The position numbers and the translations under genes are program-made. Source: CAXTTV01 sp964247295 (lineage in GTDB: Bacteria; Chloroflexota; Ktedonobacteria; Ktedonobacterales; Ktedonobacteraceae). Taken from it: 8,225 nt of DNA. Below the pieces are notes generated by a model. The model made no database searches. It had not been told where the DNA came from and worked only from the letters and a program-made list of their open reading frames with translations. The stretch's first letter is position 1. The number at the start of each line of letters is the position of its first letter. Below are positions 1 through 5,930 of the stretch, piece after piece. Location of the stretch: contig CAXTTV010000205.1 of the NCBI GenBank assembly GCA_964247295.1, forward strand, positions 1 to 8,225. The letters are read 5' to 3'.

Positions 1-1306
1 CCACAAGGGCATTCGCGATTTTAAAGAACAGCTCCTGAGGGATACCACAAACCTGCTCCACCATCTCAGGAGTGTAGCGGGCATAGTGACGTTTTAGGAC
101 CTGTAAAGCGCAGCGGGGATGTTGCATAGTCTTATCGCGCTCAATCTGACTGGGATGGGCATGGGGAAGGAGCCCCTGACCCTCCTGAGCATCGGGCATC
201 GCCTGCTGCTCATCGTGATGGCTCGTACCGCCTTTACTCGGGGCATTATTTTTAACAGAGGCCTGACCGTCATTCTTAAATGCGTATTGCCAGCTATCAG
301 TTGTGTAGGTGCTTCCATCCTCTTTCAGGCCAGAGAACACCCCGGCGAGATCCTCAGTGTCCTGAAAATCCTCATTCACAATAAAAGAAGCATTGGTATA
401 GGCTTGAACGTACTCTTTAAAGTAGAGATCGTTCTGGAGAACATAGTTAATAATCCCGCCCAGGAACGCAATATCTGTACCCGCGCGGATCGGAGCATAG
501 ATATCAGCCATCTGAGACGTGCGAGAGAAATGGGGATCGACATGAATAATCGTCGCGCCGCGCTCCTTCGCAGCCATCACCCAGCGGAACCCGACCGGAT
601 GAGCCTCCGCGAAATTGCTTCCCTCAATTAGAATGCAATCGCTATTCTGGAGATCCTGTTGGAATGTCGTGGCGGCCCCCCGCCCGAAGCTAGCGCCGAG
701 ACCCGGCACAGAGGCACTGTGTCATATGCGGGCCTGGTTCTCAATCGCCACTAATCCAAGTGAATGGAAAAGCTTCGTAATCAGATAATTTTCCTCATTA
801 TCGAGAGTCGCGCCGCCGAGAGAACCGATCGCCGTCGTATTATTGATCGGCCTGCCCTCATCGTCTGTCTCGCGGAACGTCGCCTCGCGGGTCTCATAAA
901 TCTTCCGCGCGATCCGATCCATTGCCCAGGCCAAAGGTTTATCTTCCCAATCGGTTGCATAGGGGGCGCGGTACTTCACCGTCGTCCAGCGGTTATTATT
1001 GTAATCGAGCTGGCGGCTGGCACTCCCCTTGGGGCAGAGGCACCCTTGATTGATAGGGCCATTGGGATTGCCCTCGATATCGATAACCTTATTATCTTTC
1101 ACATAGACAAGCTGAGCGCAACCGACGGCGCAATAGGGGCAGACGCTATGAAATACTTTAGCATCGTGGATGCGAGGTTGGAGATTTTTGCTGCGCTCGC
1201 TGAGGGGGTTGGGGATCAGACCGACATGAGATTGTAGAGTTTTGGCGACATTCCTTGGAGACATATGCTCAGCAAGCCTGCCAAATAGAGATGCAAATAC
1301 AGTCAT
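1..1306 (-). CDS. fdnG: Formate dehydrogenase alpha subunit, selenocysteine-containing (3' end beyond window)
   Basis: Molybdopterin (bis-MGD) oxidoreductase that oxidises formate to CO2 and passes electrons to an Fe-S/electron-carrier subunit. The window holds 435 residues from the start; the C-terminal part runs off at position 1. Near the N-terminus, Cys56, Cys59, Cys63 and Cys91 (CPYCAVGC then CLCPKG) form the 4Fe-4S site, followed by Lys93. Codon 195 is TGA (722-724), preceded by ENQARI and followed by HSASVPGLGASFGRGA, exactly the family's selenocysteine context. The frame stays open for 240 more codons down to position 2, with family blocks such as HPVGFRWVMAAKERGA, GTDIAFLGG and KRHYARYTPEMVEQVCG. 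There is no Tat or Sec signal, unlike the E. coli FdnG protein, so it is probably cytoplasmic or associated with the inner face of the membrane. A His/Gln/Asp-rich low-complexity linker lies at about residues 335-395. The start ATG at 1306 follows an AGAAGGG-like ribosome site; Met15 is a weaker alternative. Standard gene callers would truncate the gene at 722. The symbol is by family resemblance; partner subunits are not visible. Confidence 0.95.
683..724 (-). promoter_or_regulatory. Bacterial SECIS element with in-frame UGA selenocysteine codon
   Basis: The UGA at 722-724 is followed after exactly 18 nt by GGUCU (699-703), the conserved apical loop of the E. coli fdhF/fdnG SECIS. That loop caps a 6-bp stem, GUGCCG (704-709) with CGGCGC (693-698), containing one U-G pair. 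The 18-nt UGA-to-loop spacing is the same as in E. coli fdhF as I recall it. In this mechanism SelB binds the hairpin and delivers Sec-tRNA(Sec) to the UGA. The lower stem boundary (about 683) is approximate. Confidence 0.9.
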
Positions 1307-1358
1307 GAGCTTTTCCCTTCTGCACCTGTGTTTTTACCAAGAGTAGAATCAGTCGTAT

Positions 1359-1387
1359 GATATACGTATAATACGCTATCTTGTAAA
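1359..1387 (-). promoter_or_regulatory. Candidate sigma-70-type promoter of the formate dehydrogenase gene
   Basis: On the minus strand TTTACA (1382-1387) is separated by 17 nt from TATATC (1359-1364). This places transcription start about 45 nt before the ATG at 1306. The -10 is an imperfect match. The spacer and -10 overlap a 10-bp perfect palindrome, TATACGTATA (1361-1370), which might be an operator. The remaining part of the 1307-1598 gap holds the importer terminator and otherwise AT-rich sequence with nothing recognisable. Confidence 0.4.
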
Positions 1388-1537
1388 GAAAAGGAACAGG
1401 GATTAGAGATTGTCAGAAAGCAAAGACAGAGGGCGTAGCGCCTCGTGGAAAAAGGGTTTCAAATAGTATAGATAGGGATAATTAATCAGAAGCAAAGTAA
1501 ATCGAGAAGATTAGAAATAGTTTGATGGGTTAAAGAG

Positions 1538-1580
1538 ATCCCTTCCTCTCCTGAGAATATGTTTTGGGAGAGGAAGGGAT
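1538..1580 (-). terminator. Terminator hairpin ending the sugar ABC importer operon
   Basis: Perfect 14-bp inverted repeat: ATCCCTTCCTCTCC (1538-1551) pairs with 1567-1580 around a 15-nt loop. It begins 18 nt past the TAG/TAA end of the distal permease gene. The minus-strand tail is only CTCTTT, a weak U tract, while the plus-strand tail is TTTT after the stem. It is probably an intrinsic terminator, possibly usable in both directions, and it insulates the importer from the formate dehydrogenase gene. Confidence 0.75.
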
Positions 1581-1598
1581 TTTAGCCTATTAAAAGGT

Positions 1599-2513
1599 TT
1601 AGCCGACAACGCTCCCGAGGGTCAGGCCGTTGCGCCAGTAACGTTGGAGCAACAGGAAGCCGATCACCAGCGGTACAACAGAGACCATCGATCCGGTTAC
1701 CAGAATAGTGTAGACAAACTGTTGAGCACCGCCACTAGTGTAAGAGCTATTCCAGAGCTGAAGGCCAACAGTGATTGGGAAGTATTGGGGATCGCTCACC
1801 ATCACATATTGCAAGAAAAAGTTTGTCCAGACGGCCACAAACTGGAATAGGAAAACCGTAATCAGAGCAGGAGAGATAATGCGCAGCACAATTGATCCAA
1901 AGATGCGGAACTCGTTAGCGCCATCCACGCGGGCGGCATCCAGAAGTGCATCTGGTACCGAAGAGGCAGCGTAGATACGTGAGAGATAGACACCGAAGGG
2001 ACTGACAATACTAGGAAGAATAATCGCCCAGTAAGTATTTGTCAGATGCAAGCCACTCATCAACAGATAGAGTGGTAGAACCAGAGCCGGGGCTGGAACC
2101 AGGATCGCGCCCAGAATGATTGAAAAGATCAAATTGCGACCCCGAAACTCAAATTTCGCGATCGCGTAACCCGTCAGAGCCGCGATCAACGTCCCGATAA
2201 AAGCGCTGACACTGGCATAAAAAAACGAATTCCAGAGCCAGAGGAAATAGACCCCGCCATTGTAGGAAAACACATTCGAGAGATTAGTCCAGAGGTTCCA
2301 ATTACTAGAGAACCAGAGACCGGGAGTACCGAAGAGATCGCCCGTATTTTTTGTGGAAGCCACAACAAGCCAGTAGAGCGGTAGTAGGAAATAGATGGAG
2401 GCCACAAACAGAATTGCCATAGCCAGCACATTTCCGATCTCCAATCTTCGAGGCAGCCTCGCGGAAACTGCCTCGCTTTTAACCGCCTCCCGTGATTGTA
2501 CAGTCGTAGCCAT
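1599..2513 (-). CDS. Carbohydrate ABC transporter permease, MalG-type (CUT1 family)
   Basis: Inner-membrane permease of 304 residues, normal length for the MalG/UgpE branch of binding-protein-dependent transport systems. A first hydrophobic segment lies at about residues 28-52, then a periplasm-facing loop, then further membrane segments near 92-115, 127-150, 160-180, 212-235 and 268-290. The EAA loop that docks onto the ATPase is clear at about 188-216 (DAARVDGANE, with Pro216). The C-terminus (QRYWRNGLTLGSVVG) is the typical ending of this branch. The start is fixed by CAGGAG inside the last codons of the upstream permease gene, 10 nt before the ATG; the genes are separated by 5 nt, so they are probably translationally coupled. 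It should pair with the MalF-type permease just upstream. The substrate cannot be read from the sequence. Confidence 0.95.
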   Translation of the reverse strand: MATTVQSREAVKSEAVSARLPRRLEIGNVLAMAILFVASIYFLLPLYWLVVASTKNTGDLFGTPGLWFSSNWNLWTNLSNVFSYNGGVYFLWLWNSFFYASVSAFIGTLIAALTGYAIAKFEFRGRNLIFSIILGAILVPAPALVLPLYLLMSGLHLTNTYWAIILPSIVSPFGVYLSRIYAASSVPDALLDAARVDGANEFRIFGSIVLRIISPALITVFLFQFVAVWTNFFLQYVMVSDPQYFPITVGLQLWNSSYTSGGAQQFVYTILVTGSMVSVVPLVIGFLLLQRYWRNGLTLGSVVG

Positions 2514-2518
2514 GTGCT

Positions 2519-3466
2519 TTATACTCCTGAATAGCGCTGAGTGAGTCGTAAGAACCCGAACGAAAAGATAAAAGTAACAACCGCCAGCACAACTGAGATA
2601 GCCGCCGTGTAGTTATAATTGTTATTGCTGAAGGCAGTAGCGTACGCATAAAGGTTTGGTGTAAAGTTATTTGTAACACTATGGGAAATCTGGGAGAGCA
2701 CCTGTGGTTCCGTAAAGAGCTGAAGTGTACCAATAATTGAAAGCACAGCCGTCAGCACCAGAGAGGGAGCGATCAACGGTATCTTAATGCGGAGCGCGAT
2801 CCCAATACCTGTAGAGCCATCGATGCGAGCAGCCTCATAGATTTCTGTTGGAATCGCCTGGAGGGCCGCGAAAATAATCAGCATATTGTAGCCAGTATAC
2901 TCCCAGGTCACAATGTTCGCGATCGACCAGAGGATCGAGTTGCTACCTAAGAAGTTGACATCATTAAACCCGAGAGCCTTCAGTACACCGATAAACGGGC
3001 TCAACTGGGGATCATAGAGAAATCCCCAGAGCAGAGCGCCCACAACACCGGGAACGCAGTAGGGAATAAAGAAAGCCGTACGGAAGAACGGCTTAAAGCG
3101 GACCGTTGTTGAATCCAGAAGCAGAGCCAGGATCAGAGCGAGGCCGAGCATAACGGGAACCTGAACGACACCAAAAAGCAAGACGCGACCGACCCCATCA
3201 TAGAAGTTATGGTCGGAAAGCACCTGTTGATAGTTTGTCAAACCGTTAAAGCTCACAGTTGGAGCAGTCAGCCCGAGACCACTGCGATGAGTCGCGAAAA
3301 GGCTCTGATAGAGCGCGTAAAAGATTGGGATAACAAAGAACATCAGGAACACTATCCCGAAAGGGAGAATGAACAGGTAAGGAGCGATCGTCCTGCGGCT
3401 TTTTCCACCGTTGTGGATTGGTTGTGGTAGAGCCTCTATATTTGCTTTTGTGGAATCAACTGCCAT
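2519..3466 (-). CDS. Carbohydrate ABC transporter permease, MalF-type (CUT1 family)
   Basis: Inner-membrane permease of 315 residues, the sugar-importer partner of the MalG-type protein. The N-terminus is hydrophilic, with a basic stretch GKSRR before the first membrane segment at about 29-55. Other segments lie near 94-118, 130-151, 180-203, 235-255 and 287-307. The cytoplasmic EAA loop is at about 207-234 (IYEAARIDGSTG, then PLIAP). It lacks the extra N-terminal domain of E. coli MalF and looks like the shorter MsmF/UgpA form. It ends in TAA at 2519-2521, 5 nt before the next permease start. The ATG at 3466 is preceded by AGGAG about 18 nt away and a nearer GAGAG. A 160-nt gap containing two hairpins separates it from the binding-protein gene. 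Confidence 0.95.
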   Translation of the reverse strand: MAVDSTKANIEALPQPIHNGGKSRRTIAPYLFILPFGIVFLMFFVIPIFYALYQSLFATHRSGLGLTAPTVSFNGLTNYQQVLSDHNFYDGVGRVLLFGVVQVPVMLGLALILALLLDSTTVRFKPFFRTAFFIPYCVPGVVGALLWGFLYDPQLSPFIGVLKALGFNDVNFLGSNSILWSIANIVTWEYTGYNMLIIFAALQAIPTEIYEAARIDGSTGIGIALRIKIPLIAPSLVLTAVLSIIGTLQLFTEPQVLSQISHSVTNNFTPNLYAYATAFSNNNYNYTAAISVVLAVVTFIFSFGFLRLTQRYSGV

Positions 3467-3487
3467 CGTAGCGTCTCTCTTTTCTCC

Positions 3488-3514
3488 TGGTTACACAAAT
3501 TCAATATGTAACCA
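3488..3514 (-). promoter_or_regulatory. Inverted repeat in the leader of the MalF-type permease gene
   Basis: Arms TGGTTACA (3488-3495) and TGTAACCA (3507-3514) are perfect 8-bp complements with an 11-nt spacer, and their centres are 19 bp apart. On the mRNA the 3' arm ends in ..ACCA and runs straight into the AGGAG ribosome-site-like stretch (3484-3488). It could be a DNA operator or an RNA hairpin that limits permease translation. The rest of 3515-3585 shows no recognisable signal. Confidence 0.45.
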
Positions 3515-3585
3515 AATTAATGTGTGTCAGAGATTGGCGGCTAAAGTTGCTGACTACAGTCACACCGGAGGGTAGGTGAGGAAAT

Positions 3586-3620
3586 AAAGCGGTAGAGCAG
3601 ACTTTCTGCTCTACCGCTTT
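3586..3620 (-). terminator. Intercistronic terminator or attenuator hairpin after the binding-protein gene
   Basis: Perfect 16-bp stem: 3586-3601 pairs with 3605-3620, with a 3-nt loop. On the minus strand the stem ends in CGCUUU and continues AUUUCC, a short U-rich tail. It starts 6 nt after the lipoprotein stop codon. In sugar importer operons such a hairpin commonly protects the binding-protein mRNA and reduces read-through into the permease genes, giving excess binding protein. That role is inferred here. No clear second promoter was found between it and the permease start at 3466. Confidence 0.8.
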
Positions 3621-3626
3621 GAAAGT

Positions 3627-4967
3627 CTACTGAGAAACTTTAAATCCTTGCTGCTGCATTCCTGAAACCGTACTTTTCTGAATATCATCAAGAGAAGCGC
3701 TGAGGGTACCTTTACCGTCGGCAGCGTTACTAAAATCATCGCCAATCTTATTAAAGACATCGTTCATCGTAGGTCCCCATTGGAACTTCAGATCAACGTT
3801 ATTAGAAGCCTCTTTAAAGATCGGATTGATATCCTGATTGCCGTAAAATTTCTGAACATCTGGAGTTGCGGGAGAATTCAGAGCGGAGGAGAGAGCGGGA
3901 TAGATCTGTGCGCCCTTCACCAGACTATTGACGCTATCCGTATTTGAGTTAAGCCACATTGCGAACTCGGCAGCCTCTTTTGGATGCTGGCTATTGCTAA
4001 AGACCGCAGTGGTAGAGCCCCCCCAATTGCCAGCAGCTTTTTGACCGGCGGTCCACTGAGGCATAGGAGCGACCTTCCAATTGCCGGAAGTTTTAGGTGC
4101 ATTTGACAGAATCGTATTTGCGCCCCAGACAGCGGAGATCCAGGTAGCGCTCCCGCCGGTCTGGAGATCGTTATACCAGGCCTGAGTAAAGTCAGTATCT
4201 GTATTCACCAGCTTCTTATCCAGGAGGCCCTGCCAGTAGTCGGTCACCTTTTTAGAAGCGGGGTCATTGATCCCGACCTTCCAGGAGTCGCCATTAATGG
4301 AGAACCAGCGGCCACCAGCTTGCCAGACCATGCCAATAAACCAGCCCTGAGATTTAGGAGGGAATGACGTAATATATGCCTTAGGATCGGCAGAGTGGAG
4401 TTTCTGAGCGGCAGTAGCGTACTCATCCCAGGTAGTAGGGACCGCGATCTTATACTTATCGAAAAGATCTGCGCGGTAGTACATTGCCATTGGGCCGGTA
4501 TCTTGAGGGATAGCATAGACCGCATTGCCCTGAGAAACCTGGCTCCAGGTCCAGGGAACAAACTGACTTTTGATTGAATTTGCCCCGTACTGAGAGATAT
4601 CAGTCAGACCGCCCGTTGCCTCGAAAGTTGGCAGAAACTGATACTCGATCTGTGCCAGATCGGGGGCATTTTTCGCCTTAATAGCTGTGAATAGCTTAGC
4701 GTATGTTCCATTGTTACCGGCTGGAACAGACTGCCACTTCACCTGAATATTTGGGTGAGTTTTGTTAAACATATTGACAGCAGTGTCAATACCGGGAACC
4801 CAGGATTGAAACGTCAAAGTTACTGGACCGCTGCTCGTTGAGCTAGTGCCGGAATTCGATGAAGACCCGCCGCAAGCAGCCAAAGCAGGGAGAACTAAGA
4901 GGAAAGACGCAGAGAGCAAGAAAAGGCTCATCATGCGCTTCCGCTGGGCTAAAGAAAAATACTTCAT
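3627..4967 (-). CDS. Extracellular sugar-binding lipoprotein of a CUT1 ABC importer
   Basis: Solute-binding protein of 446 residues (SBP_bac_1-like), anchored in the membrane by lipid and delivering a carbohydrate to the two permeases encoded downstream. Residues 1-11 carry basic residues (KYFSLAQRKR), then a hydrophobic core and the lipobox LAAC with Cys32 as the lipidated residue, then a Ser/Gly/Thr linker (33-47). The mature part starts PVTLTFQSW and holds typical family blocks: NAPDLAQIEYQFLPTF, DTGPMAMYYRADLFDKY, VPTTWDEYATAAQKL, GNWGGSTTAVFSNSQHPKEAAEFAMWL. It is rich in Trp and Tyr, as expected for sugar stacking, but the substrate is not identifiable. The start at 4967 is chosen over an in-frame ATG at 5024 because AAAGGAG lies 9 nt upstream and the upstream 19 codons would spoil the signal peptide and overlap the promoter. 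Confidence 0.95.
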   Translation of the reverse strand: MKYFSLAQRKRMMSLFLLSASFLLVLPALAACGGSSSNSGTSSTSSGPVTLTFQSWVPGIDTAVNMFNKTHPNIQVKWQSVPAGNNGTYAKLFTAIKAKNAPDLAQIEYQFLPTFEATGGLTDISQYGANSIKSQFVPWTWSQVSQGNAVYAIPQDTGPMAMYYRADLFDKYKIAVPTTWDEYATAAQKLHSADPKAYITSFPPKSQGWFIGMVWQAGGRWFSINGDSWKVGINDPASKKVTDYWQGLLDKKLVNTDTDFTQAWYNDLQTGGSATWISAVWGANTILSNAPKTSGNWKVAPMPQWTAGQKAAGNWGGSTTAVFSNSQHPKEAAEFAMWLNSNTDSVNSLVKGAQIYPALSSALNSPATPDVQKFYGNQDINPIFKEASNNVDLKFQWGPTMNDVFNKIGDDFSNAADGKGTLSASLDDIQKSTVSGMQQQGFKVSQ

Positions 4968-4976
4968 AGCGTATCG

Positions 4977-4983
4977 CTCCTTT
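4977..4983 (-). promoter_or_regulatory. Ribosome binding site that fixes the lipoprotein start
   Basis: AAAGGAG sits 9 nt before the ATG at 4965-4967, an ideal Shine-Dalgarno spacing. The alternative upstream ATG at 5024 has no comparable site and lies upstream of the predicted -10 element. Confidence 0.8.
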
Positions 4984-4998
4984 GCGTGTATATATGCA

Positions 4999-5028
4999 AC
5001 TATACCACAGGGTAGGTTTCTCAAACAA
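4999..5028 (-). promoter_or_regulatory. Promoter of the sugar importer operon (extended -10)
   Basis: Minus strand: TTGTTT (5023-5028), an 18-nt spacer, then TATAGT (4999-5004) preceded by TGG, giving an extended -10 (TGnTATAGT). The predicted transcription start near 4992 leaves a leader of about 25 nt containing the AAAGGAG site. Confidence 0.55.
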
Positions 5029-5040
5029 GCTATTTTGACG

Positions 5041-5056
5041 GCTCATGCTGATGAGC
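5041..5056. promoter_or_regulatory. Short inverted repeat just upstream of the importer promoter
   Basis: GCTCAT (5041-5046) and ATGAGC (5051-5056) flank a 4-nt loop, about 13 bp upstream of the -35 element. The position suits an activator or repressor site for a sugar regulator, but arms this short could occur by chance. Confidence 0.25.
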
Positions 5057-5078
5057 TGATGTTGGTAATCGAGAACAC

Positions 5079-5192
5079 ATATACTACTATCTTGTTCGAC
5101 ACAAACCTCACAGAAAGTAACTCCATCATATTTTTTCGATCATATATGGAGTGGATACCCTATTTGCTATCAGGACTGGGGACCGGTCCAGT
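5079..5192 (-). repeat. Diverged repeat copy B, downstream of the assembly gap in transcription order
   Basis: Two blocks match copy A. The 43-bp core 5079-5121 matches 5205-5247 at 36 of 43 positions, and the 15-bp block 5178-5192 (GGGGACCGGTCCAGT) is identical to 5269-5283. The blocks are 56 nt apart here and 21 nt apart in copy A. The extra sequence here includes a hairpin with 7-bp arms ACTCCAT (5120-5126) and ATGGAGT (5146-5152). That hairpin may be a weak terminator, since its minus-strand tail (TACTTTC) is a poor U tract. Confidence 0.75.
5170..5192 (-). pseudogene. Possible 3' end of a second DJ-1/PfpI gene, cut by the assembly gap
   Basis: Read on the minus strand straight out of the gap, this stretch translates as W-T-G-P-Q-S-stop (TGA at 5170-5172). 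That nearly repeats the last residues WTGPQHT of the DJ-1/PfpI protein encoded at 5258-5860. The 15 shared bases are identical. It may be the tail of a tandem paralogue whose body lies in the unsequenced gap, or only a duplicated gene end. The visible evidence is short. Confidence 0.35.
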
Positions 5193-5202
5193 NNNNNNNN
5201 NN
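5193..5202. other. Assembly gap (10 N)
   Basis: Ten undetermined bases. A run of exactly 10 N is often a placeholder, so the true gap length may be unknown. The gap begins exactly where sequence identity with copy A reaches the plus-strand end of the shared block, which is typical of an assembler breaking at a repeat. Confidence 0.95.
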
Positions 5203-5283
5203 CTATATACTACTCTATTGTTCGGCATAAGCCTCACACAAAATAACGCGATCTTTTTTACGTATGTTGGGGACCGGTCCAGT
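5203..5283 (-). repeat. Diverged repeat copy A, overlapping the end of the DJ-1/PfpI gene
   Basis: It contains the 43-bp core (5205-5247) and the identical 15-bp block (5269-5283) that includes the 10-bp palindrome GGACCGGTCC (5271-5280). The 15-bp block is coding (end of the DJ-1/PfpI gene), while the core lies in its 3' flank. The core's seven mismatches to copy B show the duplication is not recent, or that the two copies derive from different strains. Confidence 0.75.
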
Positions 5284-5860
5284 GATCGTACTGCATGTGG
5301 CGCGCAGTTTTAGAAGCCTGCTCCTCACCGAGCAAGCGGGAGACCACATAAAGAGACATATCGATACCAGCCGAGACGCCAGCCGACAAAATAATCTTAC
5401 CGTTATCGACATAACGTTTGTCGGGATAGACATGAGTATCTGGAGCCAAATTTTGAAGTGTATCGATTGAGCCCCAATGTGTAGTTGCCGAGAGTCCCTT
5501 GAGTAGACCTGTTTTTGCCAGGAGCAGAGCGCCTGTGCAGACAGAGAGCAACAACTCTACACGGTCTACCTGAGCAGCGATCCAATTAAGAATGGTGGTG
5601 TTCTCTAATAGGCGGCGGGTGCCAAAGCCGCCGGGTATTAGAAGGAGGTTGGGTTGAGGGCAATTTGCAATTGTATAAGTGGGATTAACACTCAGGCCAT
5701 TGCGTGCAATGATTGGTCCCTCATGTTCCGCAACGGTATAGACATGAAAGGGAAGTTCCTCTGACATACCGAAGCCACTGACGCCAAACACCTCAAAGGG
5801 ACCAAAGGCATCGAGGACCTCAACATCATCAAAGACTAAAATAGCCACATTTCTCTGCAT
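5258..5860 (-). CDS. DJ-1/PfpI family protein (class I glutamine amidotransferase-like)
   Basis: Cytoplasmic protein of 200 residues with the complete DJ-1/PfpI fold. It has an N-terminal strand (VAILVFDDVEVLDAFGPFEVF), the PGGFG loop at 76-80, and the nucleophile elbow SVCTGALLLA with Cys108. TTHW follows at about 126-129, then a late block RYVDNGKIILSAGVSAGID (149-167) and a C-terminal helix. This arrangement resembles isonitrile hydratase and the N-terminal domain of GATase1-containing AraC regulators. There is no DNA-binding domain, so it is probably a stand-alone enzyme; the substrate is unknown. The ATG at 5860 is preceded by AGGAG with 9-nt spacing. It lies 70 nt after the Pr6Pr gene on the same strand, so the two may be co-transcribed, and no terminator is seen between them. 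Its 3' end lies in the repeat described at the gap. Confidence 0.93.
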   Translation of the reverse strand: MQRNVAILVFDDVEVLDAFGPFEVFGVSGFGMSEELPFHVYTVAEHEGPIIARNGLSVNPTYTIANCPQPNLLLIPGGFGTRRLLENTTILNWIAAQVDRVELLLSVCTGALLLAKTGLLKGLSATTHWGSIDTLQNLAPDTHVYPDKRYVDNGKIILSAGVSAGIDMSLYVVSRLLGEEQASKTARHMQYDHWTGPQHT

Positions 5861-5930
5861 AATACTCTTCTCCTGATAGCCAGCTTTTACTCTATGCTAG
5901 ATACTGTAGCACAAAAGAGCAGGGTATGAA

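Noticed and set aside
1..721. Separate ORFs in both strands, or a broken formate dehydrogenase gene ending at 722
   Set aside because: The minus-strand frame continues past the TGA with family-typical sequence and a SECIS follows, so it is one Sec gene. The plus-strand frames here (e.g. 119-631) are antisense shadows without recognisable protein features.
4968..5024. Upstream ATG at 5024 as the start of the sugar-binding lipoprotein
   Set aside because: It overlaps the predicted -10 region, has no ribosome site and would put 19 extra residues before a normal lipoprotein signal peptide.
5079..5283. CRISPR array or mobile-element ends
   Set aside because: There are only two diverged copies with unequal internal spacing, no terminal inverted repeats or transposase, and one block lies inside a coding sequence.
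4846..5313. Plus-strand ORF running across the N gap
   Set aside because: It is antisense to the lipoprotein signal region, passes through undetermined bases and repeats, and encodes no recognisable protein.
5895..5911. TGCTA/TAGCA inverted repeat and TGCTACAGT extended -10 before the DJ-1/PfpI gene
   Set aside because: The arms are only 5 bp and no -35 of reasonable quality is placed upstream. It is too weak to list as a promoter or operator.
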